In this document: positions 57,843 through 64,000 of the stretch, piece after piece
Layout: the number at the start of each line of letters is the position of its first letter
Position numbering within the stretch: position 1 is the first letter of the stretch
Assembly (NCBI RefSeq): GCF_018531375.1
Contig: NZ_JAHBOH010000001.1
Coordinates: forward strand, 2,604,001-2,668,000
DNA: 64,000 bases
Reading direction: 5' to 3'
Source of the DNA: Cellulomonas fulva
GTDB lineage: Bacteria; Actinomycetota; Actinomycetes; Actinomycetales; Cellulomonadaceae
The notes under the pieces: model-generated
Told to the model about the DNA's origin: nothing
Databases searched by the model: none
What the model saw: only the letters and a program-made list of their open reading frames with translations
Translations under genes and position numbers: made by a program

Positions 57843-59206
57843 CGCAGCCCGCCTCCGCGCCGCCGCCCACGGCGCCCGCGCGCCGACCCGGGTCCCCGGG
57901 TGCCGTCGCCCCCGCGAACCGCGGCGTCGCGACGCGCGCCCCCGCCACGCCGCCGGTCCCGTCGCCCGCCGGCGCGGGCGCCGTGGCGCCGCGCACCGGC
58001 GCCCTCAGCCGGACGCCGGGCCGACTGCGGCTCGCGGCGGCGATCGCGGCGCTCGCGTGCCTGGCGATCGCGGTCGCAGGCCTCGTCGGCGGGCTGGTGC
58101 AGTCGTCCGCGCTCGGCGACGCGGTCGCCGACACCGACCAGCAGGTGCGCGCGCTGGGCGTGCGCAACGATCTCGTCGCGGCCGACGCGACGGCGACCAA
58201 CGCGTTCCTGGTCGGCGGGCTCGAGCCGGTCGAGCAGCGCGCGCAGTACGACGAGTCGCTGACGGCGGCCGGGGAGGGCCTCACCGCGGTGGCTGGCGCC
58301 AACGGCGACGACGCGGCGTCGCTCGGTTCCGTCAACGCCGGGGTGAGCACGTACGCGGGGCTGGTAGAGCAGGCCCGGGCGAACAACCGCCAGGGGTTCC
58401 CCGTCGGCGCGGCGTACCTCGAGACCGCGTCGCAGGAGCTCCGCGACGTCGTCCTGCCGGGCCTCGACGGCGTGGCGCAGGCGAACGACGACCGCGTGGA
58501 GTCGGCGTTCGACGCGGCCTCCCTCGCGCAGCTGGCGCTGATCGTGCTCGTCGTCGGAGCCGTGGTGCTCGTCGTCGTGCAGGTGTGGCTGGCCCGGCGC
58601 GTGCACCGTCGGCTGAACGTCGGCCTGCTCGTCGCGACCGTGCTCGTCGTCGTGGCGGGGTTCACGCTCTTCTCCAGCCTGCAGGCGGGCGCGCAGACGG
58701 CGCGCGACGTCGAGGCGGGCAGCTACGGGCGCACGGTCGCGGTGGCGCGGGCGTTCTCGCTGGCCAACGACGCGCGCGCGATGGAGTCGTTCACGCTGAT
58801 CAAGCGCGGCTCCGGCCAGGCGTACGAGGAGGCCTACCAGGCCGCCGTGGCGGAGGCCGGTGCCGACCTCGCGGCCGCGGAGGGCACGGGCGCGCCGGTG
58901 ACCCAGGCGTTCGACGCCTGGACGGCCACGCACGACGAGATCCGCGAGCTGGACGACGCGGGCCGGTGGGACGACGCGGTCGCGCGCGCGACCAGCACCG
59001 AGGCCGGCTCGCCCAACGCGACGTTCGACGCGTTCGCGCAGCTCGCCGAGCAGAGCGTCGCCGACGCCGGCGACGCGGCGTCCGCCGACCTCGAGGGGGC
59101 CGCGTCCGGCGCCCAGCGGGTCGCCTGGGTCGCGCTCGTCGCGGGCGTCCTGGCCGCACTGGCCGCCCTGTGGGGGTTCAGCGCCCGACTGAAGGAGTAC
59201 CGCTGA
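57839..59206 (+). CDS. glnX: GlnX-like membrane sensor of the PknG pathway
   Basis: A 455-aa membrane protein with four helices at residues about 62-85, 229-252, 260-283 and 427-449. The two extracytoplasmic loops of about 145 residues each are helical (four-helix-bundle, methyl-accepting-sensor-like), so the protein is a tandem duplication of a TM-sensor-TM unit. It precedes a GlnH lipoprotein and PknG in coupled order. In Mycobacterium tuberculosis, the same three genes form a pathway in which GlnH binds Asp/Glu outside, GlnX crosses the membrane and PknG responds. Similarity here is by architecture and synteny; sequence identity to GlnX was not computed. TGATG overlap with the next gene. 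Confidence 0.8.
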   Translation: MTQPASAPPPTAPARRPGSPGAVAPANRGVATRAPATPPVPSPAGAGAVAPRTGALSRTPGRLRLAAAIAALACLAIAVAGLVGGLVQSSALGDAVADTDQQVRALGVRNDLVAADATATNAFLVGGLEPVEQRAQYDESLTAAGEGLTAVAGANGDDAASLGSVNAGVSTYAGLVEQARANNRQGFPVGAAYLETASQELRDVVLPGLDGVAQANDDRVESAFDAASLAQLALIVLVVGAVVLVVVQVWLARRVHRRLNVGLLVATVLVVVAGFTLFSSLQAGAQTARDVEAGSYGRTVAVARAFSLANDARAMESFTLIKRGSGQAYEEAYQAAVAEAGADLAAAEGTGAPVTQAFDAWTATHDEIRELDDAGRWDDAVARATSTEAGSPNATFDAFAQLAEQSVADAGDAASADLEGAASGAQRVAWVALVAGVLAALAALWGFSARLKEYR

Positions 59207-60165
59207 TGACCGTCCGCACCGCGCGACGTCCCGCGCTCGTCGGGGTGCTCGTCGGGCTCCTCGCGCTCGCCGGCTGCACGGCGGGTGCACCCGACGCCGC
59301 GCCGGCCACCCCGCGGGTCCAGGAGCAGCCCGCCGCAGCCCCAGCCGCTGACGAGCCCGTCGAGTGCGACGACCTGACGTCGTCGTACCAGCCCGCGAAG
59401 GACGAGCTCACGGCGGACAACGCCACGGTCGACGAGATCCGCGCGCGCAAGGTGCTGCGGGTCGGCGTCTCGGCGGACACGCTGCTGATGGGCTCGCGCA
59501 ACCCGATCTCCGGGCAGATCGAGGGCTTCGACATCGACATGCTCCACCACGTCTCCGAGGCGATCTTCGGTGACCCGGACCGGCTGCAGCTCCGCGTGAT
59601 CACCTCGGGCCAGCGGCTCGAGGTGCTGGAGAACCACGAGGTCGACCTGGTCGCGCGCGCGTTCTCGATCACCTGCGAGCGGTGGGAGTCGATCGCGTTC
59701 TCGGCGGAGTACTTCCACGCGGGGCAGAAGGTGCTGGTCACCCGTGACTCGGACGCGACGCGGATCGAGGACCTCGCGGGTCGGCGCGTCTGCGCGCCGG
59801 ACGGCACCACGACGCTCGACCGGCTCGCCGACTACCCCGAGATCGAGGCCGTGGCGGCGCCGACGCACACGCAGTGCCTCGTGCTCTTCCAGCAGGGGAA
59901 GGTCGACGCCATCACGGGTGACGACACGATCCTCGCCGGCTTCGCGGCCCAGGACCCGTACGCCAAGGTCGTCGGCGACGCGATCAGCGACGAGCCGTAC
60001 GGCATCGGCGTCGCCGCGGACCAGGTGGACCTGGTGCGGTACGTCAACGCGGTGCTCGACGAGGTGAAGGCGGACGGCCGCTGGAAGGCGTCGTACGGGA
60101 CGTGGCTCGGCGCGCTCGGCAAGGCGCCCGCGCCGCCGGCGTCCGTGTACGGGCGGACGCCGTGA
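59206..60165 (+). CDS. glnH: GlnH-like amino-acid-binding lipoprotein
   Basis: A 319-aa secreted lipoprotein: basic N-terminus, hydrophobic core and lipobox LALAGC with C24 as the lipidated residue. A SBP_bac_3 domain follows (VLRVGVSADTLLMGSRNPI, GQIEGFDIDMLHHVSEAI, VDLVARAFSITCERWESIAFS, TRIEDLAGRRVCAPDGTTT, YGIGVAADQVDLVRYVNAVL). Extra cysteines (C53 region, C167 region, C193, C224) could form disulfides. No ABC permease is present, so it is a sensor rather than a transporter component, as for mycobacterial GlnH. Confidence 0.88.
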   Translation: MTVRTARRPALVGVLVGLLALAGCTAGAPDAAPATPRVQEQPAAAPAADEPVECDDLTSSYQPAKDELTADNATVDEIRARKVLRVGVSADTLLMGSRNPISGQIEGFDIDMLHHVSEAIFGDPDRLQLRVITSGQRLEVLENHEVDLVARAFSITCERWESIAFSAEYFHAGQKVLVTRDSDATRIEDLAGRRVCAPDGTTTLDRLADYPEIEAVAAPTHTQCLVLFQQGKVDAITGDDTILAGFAAQDPYAKVVGDAISDEPYGIGVAADQVDLVRYVNAVLDEVKADGRWKASYGTWLGALGKAPAPPASVYGRTP

Positions 60166-61319
60166 CGGACCGGGTCGTGGTCCCGCCGACCGCGGCGGCC
60201 TCGCCCGCCGGCCGGCTGGTCGACCCGCCCCAGGCGCCCGGCCACCTCGGCGAGGCCATCCCGGCCACGGACCTCCTCGCGTACCTGGGCGCGCTCGAGC
60301 GGTGGGCGGCCGACCGCCGGGCCGAGCTGGACCGGCTCGACGCGACCGCACGGGCGTCGAGCACGCCGGACGCGTTCACGTCGGACGTCGTGCTCGCGAT
60401 GACGATGTGGCAGTCGATCCGCGACCGGCTGGACCGCCTGGTCGCCGTCTGGGACTCGGGCCGCGCCGACGCCGTGGCGCGGGAGCAGATGTCCCAGCTC
60501 ATCTGGGGCCGCCTGGACGCCGGCCGTGGCTCGGCGCTGGTCTCGCTCGTCGAGGCCGTCACGCTGTGCGACGCGATGATCGACCAGCTGCGGGACCGGC
60601 TGGCCCTCGACCCGGACGCCGCGGACCAGGCGGCGCGGGTGCGTGCGGTCCGCGCGGCGCTGGTGCGCTGCGAGGACCTCGCCGACGCGCCGGAGCAGCG
60701 CGAGGCGGTCGCGGCGCTGCGCGCCCGCGAGGAGAAGGTCACCGCCCAGGCGCAGCGGGGGGCCGACGTGGGCGGCCCGCTCGCGGAGCTCGAGGTCGCC
60801 GTGGCACGGGCCGAGCGCGACCTGATCGTCGACGTCTCCCAGCGCCGCACCCTGGCGCGCCAGCGGGCGGACGCCCAGGCGGCGGTCGACGCGCTCGAGA
60901 CGCGCGAGCCCACGCTGCGCGACCTCGCCGAGCGGTGCCGGCGGGAGGTCGTCGAGCCGCCGAACCTCGCGGTCCCGGACGTCTCCCGCCTGGGGGCGGT
61001 CCCCGCCACGCGCGACGAGGTCGAGGCCTTCGTGCAGCGCCTGCGCAACGTCGCGCGTGCGTTCGACGCGGTGGCGGAGGCGTACAGCGCGCCGCTGCGC
61101 GAGCGCGCCGAGCTGCGGTACCGCCTGGACCGCCTGCGCGCGGCGGGGGACGCCAACGGGCGCAGCGCCTCGCCGACGGTGCGGTCGGGCTACGACGAGG
61201 CGCGCGTGGCGGTCGAGGCGACGCCGTGCGACGTCGTCCTCGCGCGCTTCCTCGTCGAGCAGTACGAGTTCCTCACCCGCGACCTGCCCGTGCACGGGCC
61301 GAAGGGAGCCGCGCGATGA
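60162..61319 (+). CDS. Hypothetical protein between GlnH and PknG, coiled-coil rich
   Basis: A 385-aa cytosolic protein, no signal peptide or membrane helix. Two long helical, charged segments are visible: AARVRAVRAALVRCEDLADAPEQREAV and DVSQRRTLARQRADAQAAVDALETREPTLRDLAERCRREVV, then a further helical domain (RDEVEAFVQRLRNVARAFDAV). No family is recognised. It overlaps GlnH (GTGA) and PknG (ATGA), so its dosage is tied to both; a scaffold or adaptor for PknG signalling is an inference. M. tuberculosis lacks a gene at this place. Confidence 0.8.
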   Translation: MTDRVVVPPTAAASPAGRLVDPPQAPGHLGEAIPATDLLAYLGALERWAADRRAELDRLDATARASSTPDAFTSDVVLAMTMWQSIRDRLDRLVAVWDSGRADAVAREQMSQLIWGRLDAGRGSALVSLVEAVTLCDAMIDQLRDRLALDPDAADQAARVRAVRAALVRCEDLADAPEQREAVAALRAREEKVTAQAQRGADVGGPLAELEVAVARAERDLIVDVSQRRTLARQRADAQAAVDALETREPTLRDLAERCRREVVEPPNLAVPDVSRLGAVPATRDEVEAFVQRLRNVARAFDAVAEAYSAPLRERAELRYRLDRLRAAGDANGRSASPTVRSGYDEARVAVEATPCDVVLARFLVEQYEFLTRDLPVHGPKGAAR

Positions 61320-63682
61320 CCGCCTGCACCGAACCGGGCTGCACCGGCAGCTACGAGGACGGCTACTGCAACGTGTGCGGCTCGCCGCAGGCGCCCACCG
61401 CTCCCGGCGGGACCGGGTCTCCCGGTGTCGCGGGCACGGCGGCGCGTCCCGCAACCGGTGCGCCCGGCGGCACCGGTCGCGTCGCGTCGGCCACCTCGCT
61501 GCTCGGCACCGGGATCGCGGGTGGCGACGCGGGTCCGTCGTCGCGGCCGGGGCAGGCGGCGTCCGGGGACGACGAGCGCTCGACCCGGACCGGTCGCACC
61601 AGCTCGAGCCGGCTCGCGACCGCCGCGCTGGGCTCCGCCCGGACCCGGGCCTCGGGCTCGCGCGCGACGCGCCGGCTCGGCACGGGCTCGACACGACTGC
61701 GCGGCGCCAGGCTCGGCGCGGGCCTCACGACCGTTCCGAGCGCGCCGGTGCGGGACCCGCTCCAGGTGGTGATGGCGGACCCCCAGGTCCCGGAGCGCAA
61801 GCGGTTCTGCCCGTCGTGCGGCACCCCCGTGGGCCGCGAGCGGGACGGCGTGCCGGGGCGGACCAAGGGGTTCTGCCCCAAGTGCGGCACCGGCTTCGAC
61901 TTCGACCCCCGGCTCGTCGCGGGCGACCTCGTCGGCGGCCAGTACGAGGTGGTGGGGTGCCTGGCGCACGGCGGGCTCGGGTGGATCTACCTGGCGCGGG
62001 ACCAGAACGTGTCCGGCCGGTGGGTCGTGCTCAAGGGCCTGCTCAACGCGGGCGACGCGGACGCGTACGCCGCGGCGATCGCGGAGCGCCAGTTCCTGGC
62101 CGAGGTGGAGCACCCGCTGATCGTCGAGATCTACAACTTCGTCATGCACGACGGTGCGGGCTACACCGTCATGGAGTACGTCGGCGGGACCTCGCTCAAG
62201 GAGATGCTCACCGCGCGCAAGGAGGCGAACGCGGGCGTCAACGACCCGCTGCCCGTCGACCAGGCGATCGCGCTCGTGCTCGAGGTGCTGCCGGCCTTCG
62301 CGTACCTGCACGACGTCGGCCTGCTCTACTGCGACTTCAAGCCCGACAACGTGATCCAGCAGGGCGACGCGGTCAAGCTCATCGACCTCGGCGGCGTGCG
62401 CCGGGTCGACGACCTCGACTCGGCGATCTTCGGCACGGTCGGCTACCAGGCGCCGGAGGTGGCGGAGGTCGGCCCGTCGGTGGCCTCCGACGTGTACACG
62501 ATCGGCCGCACGCTCGCGTCGCTCGTGATCGACTTCCGCGGGAACACGACGACGTTCGTCGCGGCGCTGCCGCCCGTGGCGGAGCAGCCGGTGTTCCAGG
62601 CCTACGACTCGTTCTACCGGCTGCTCGCCAAGGCGTGCGCCCTCGACCCGTCGGACCGGTTCGCCACCGTCGACGAGCTGCGCACGCAGCTGCTCGGCGT
62701 GCTGCGCGAGGTGGTGGCCGCCGACCGCGGCTCGGGCCACCCCGCGCTCCACTCGGCCGCGTCGGTGCTGTTCGAGTCGCCCACGACGGACGGCCCGGCC
62801 GCGCCCCTGCGCTGGGACGAGCTGCCGGCCCTCAAGGTCGACCCGGGCGACCCGGCGAGCGGCTGGCTCGCCGGTGTCAGCGTCAGCGACCCCGTGCGCC
62901 GTATCGAGGCGCTGGCGGACGCGCCGGAGGAGAGCGTCGAGGTCCGGCTCGAGCGCGCGCGGGCGGGCATCGAGGCGGGAGCGCCCGACGTGGTGCGCTC
63001 GGCGCTCGCGCAGGTGCTCGACGCGGACCCGTGGGAGTGGCGCGCGGTGTGGCTGGACGGGCTGGCGCAGCTCGCCGCGGGGGACCCGCTCGCCGCGCGT
63101 GCGTCGTTCAACGCGGTCTACGGCCAGGTCCCGGGCGAGCTCGCCCCCAAGCTGGCCCTCGCGGTGGCGTGCGAGCTGTCCGCCGAGCCGGACATCGCGG
63201 AGTCGCTGTACGTGATCTGCGCCCGCTCGGACGCCAACTACACCGCTGCCGCGGCGTTCGGCCTGGCCCGCATCCGCGAGGCCCGCGGGGACCTGGACGG
63301 CGCGCTCGCGGCCCTCGACCTCGTGACGGCGACGCGCAGCTCCTTCGTCGAGTCGCGCCTGCGGCGGGCGCGGCTGCTCGCGGCCTCGGACAAGGGGGTC
63401 GCCGGGCTCGCGGACGCGCTGCGCAGCCTCGAGCGCGTCACCGTCGAGCCGCAGGAGCGCGTGGACCTGCGGATCTCGGTGTTCCAGGGCGCGCTCGCGT
63501 CGGTGGGCCGCAGCGGACCGTCGCCGCAGCAGAAGATCGGCGACGTCCCGGCGGAGGACGGCCCGCTGCGCGACGCGCTGGAGGCCGCCTACCGCGAGAA
63601 GGCCACGCTGGCGTCGTCGCGCGACGAGCGGATCGCGCTGGTCGACCAGGCCAACGCGGTGCGCCGGTGGACGGCGTGGTGA
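61316..63682 (+). CDS. pknG: Serine/threonine protein kinase G-like (PknG)
   Basis: A 788-aa soluble kinase with the PknG domain order. A first zinc-ribbon-like pair (CTEP..C 4-9 and CNVC 19-22) is followed by a disordered region with basic Thr/Ser-rich stretch, then the rubredoxin-like ribbon CPSC (165-168)/CPKC (187-190), the kinase domain (YEVVGCLAHGGLGWIYLARD, K240 in VVLKGLL, catalytic D340 in YCDFKPDN, D357 in LIDLGGVRR; DLG replaces DFG, as in PknG) and C-terminal TPR-like repeats (about 540-760). The HRD motif is YCD, also as in PknG. Mycobacterial PknG phosphorylates GarA/OdhI and controls 2-oxoglutarate metabolism. The extra N-terminal ribbon is unlike the mycobacterial protein. ATG overlaps the previous stop (ATGA). 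Confidence 0.95.
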   Translation: MTACTEPGCTGSYEDGYCNVCGSPQAPTAPGGTGSPGVAGTAARPATGAPGGTGRVASATSLLGTGIAGGDAGPSSRPGQAASGDDERSTRTGRTSSSRLATAALGSARTRASGSRATRRLGTGSTRLRGARLGAGLTTVPSAPVRDPLQVVMADPQVPERKRFCPSCGTPVGRERDGVPGRTKGFCPKCGTGFDFDPRLVAGDLVGGQYEVVGCLAHGGLGWIYLARDQNVSGRWVVLKGLLNAGDADAYAAAIAERQFLAEVEHPLIVEIYNFVMHDGAGYTVMEYVGGTSLKEMLTARKEANAGVNDPLPVDQAIALVLEVLPAFAYLHDVGLLYCDFKPDNVIQQGDAVKLIDLGGVRRVDDLDSAIFGTVGYQAPEVAEVGPSVASDVYTIGRTLASLVIDFRGNTTTFVAALPPVAEQPVFQAYDSFYRLLAKACALDPSDRFATVDELRTQLLGVLREVVAADRGSGHPALHSAASVLFESPTTDGPAAPLRWDELPALKVDPGDPASGWLAGVSVSDPVRRIEALADAPEESVEVRLERARAGIEAGAPDVVRSALAQVLDADPWEWRAVWLDGLAQLAAGDPLAARASFNAVYGQVPGELAPKLALAVACELSAEPDIAESLYVICARSDANYTAAAAFGLARIREARGDLDGALAALDLVTATRSSFVESRLRRARLLAASDKGVAGLADALRSLERVTVEPQERVDLRISVFQGALASVGRSGPSPQQKIGDVPAEDGPLRDALEAAYREKATLASSRDERIALVDQANAVRRWTAW

Positions 63683-64000
63683 CGGCCGTCGTGTGCGCCG
63701 CGTGCGGCACGTCCGCGCGCGACGACGACGTGTTCTGCGAGGTGTGCGGCGCGCGGCTGGCGTCGGCGCCCCTCGAGCCGGTCGACGGCGCGGCCCCGGT
63801 CCCGCCGCCACCGGGGGCGGGCGCCCCGGCGGCCGGCGAGCCGAGCGCGGGCACGAGCGGTGACGGGCCGGCCGACGAGTCGGCTGACGAGCCGGGCGAC
63901 GGGCCGGGCGGCGACGAGACCGAGACGGCACCGGTCGCGCGGGTCGCGGCGCCCGCGCCCGGGCCGGTGTGCCGGGCCTGCGGCGGCACCGTGGCGCCGG
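63679..64000 (+). CDS. Zinc-ribbon protein, 5' part only (cut by window end)
   Basis: It begins at a GTG overlapping the pknG stop (GTGA). The visible 107 residues hold CAAC and CEVC (four-cysteine ribbon), a long Pro/Asp/Glu-rich linker, and the beginning of a second ribbon (CRAC). The ribbon-linker layout resembles that of the upstream PknG N-terminus. A protein phosphatase 2C or FHA domain often follows in comparable actinobacterial genes, but nothing in this window shows it. Confidence 0.75.
   Translation, partial: MTAVVCAACGTSARDDDVFCEVCGARLASAPLEPVDGAAPVPPPPGAGAPAAGEPSAGTSGDGPADESADEPGDGPGGDETETAPVARVAAPAPGPVCRACGGTVAP

Noticed and set aside
55678..63682. Classical tellurite resistance (ter) operon
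   Set aside because: No TerD, TerC or TerB gene is present; TelA is here with kinase and sensor genes instead.

Overview
The window is very GC-rich, densely coded actinobacterial chromosome with many GTG starts and 1-4 nt stop/start overlaps (ATGA, GTGA, TGATG). The gene content fits a facultatively anaerobic, pigmented member of the Cellulomonadaceae, most likely Cellulomonas or a close relative: pyruvate formate-lyase, a C50-carotenoid cluster, a beta-1,3-glucan-type exopolysaccharide operon, and a cell-wall D-amino-acid ligase/racemase pair. That placement is inference from gene content. No rRNA, tRNA, CRISPR, IS element or prophage was seen.

Layout, left to right. (1) 1-5.2 kb: 3' end of dxs, an amidohydrolase, then pflB-pflA preceded by a DosR/DevR-like box. 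(2) 5.2-9.5 kb: a DinB/maleylpyruvate-isomerase-like protein and a fadA-fadB beta-oxidation operon whose leader carries three abutting dyads. (3) 9.6-13 kb: RNase D, a LuxR-type regulator, a DUF3000 protein and a YbaB-like protein. (4) 13.3-16.7 kb: gnd translationally coupled to an ATP-grasp ligase and an Asp/Glu racemase, probably a peptidoglycan cross-bridge module. (5) 16.8-18.2 kb: a small conserved protein and a RibD-type reductase. (6) 18.3-24.7 kb: a complete sulfate-to-sulfide operon (sir, small zinc ribbon, cysH, cysD, cysN, cysG) preceded by a cysteine-rich leader peptide that suggests attenuation. (7) 24.8-35.9 kb: zapE, then on the opposite strand glgX-treY-treZ-putA. (8) 36-38.4 kb: a FAD-dependent ferredoxin reductase and a YbdK/GshA-like ligase.

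(9) 39.2-43.7 kb: a three-gene operon of a cellulose-synthase-like GT2, a membrane-fusion-like protein and a GH81 endo-beta-1,3-glucanase, best read as a curdlan-type synthesis locus. (10) 43.7-51.7 kb: a potassium channel; the operon idi-crtE-crtB-crtI-crtYe-crtYf-crtEb plus a pyrimidine-dimer glycosylase; and a divergent MarR regulator with two direct-repeat operators in the shared promoter. (11) 51.7-54.2 kb: a LacI regulator, a small ORF with a repeated 10-bp motif in its promoter, and a PAP2 phosphatase. (12) 54.3-64 kb: a tightly coupled operon of telA, a 172-aa unknown, a CbbX-like AAA ATPase, GlnX, GlnH, a 385-aa unknown, PknG and the start of a zinc-ribbon protein. This last block extends the known mycobacterial GlnX-GlnH-PknG amino-acid-sensing pathway with at least four further partners and is the best candidate here for an under-described system.

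Short in-frame tandem duplications (12, 15 or 18 bp) recur in at least six genes, often at the 3' end. Two convergent gene pairs share a CTAG tetranucleotide as the stop codon on both strands.
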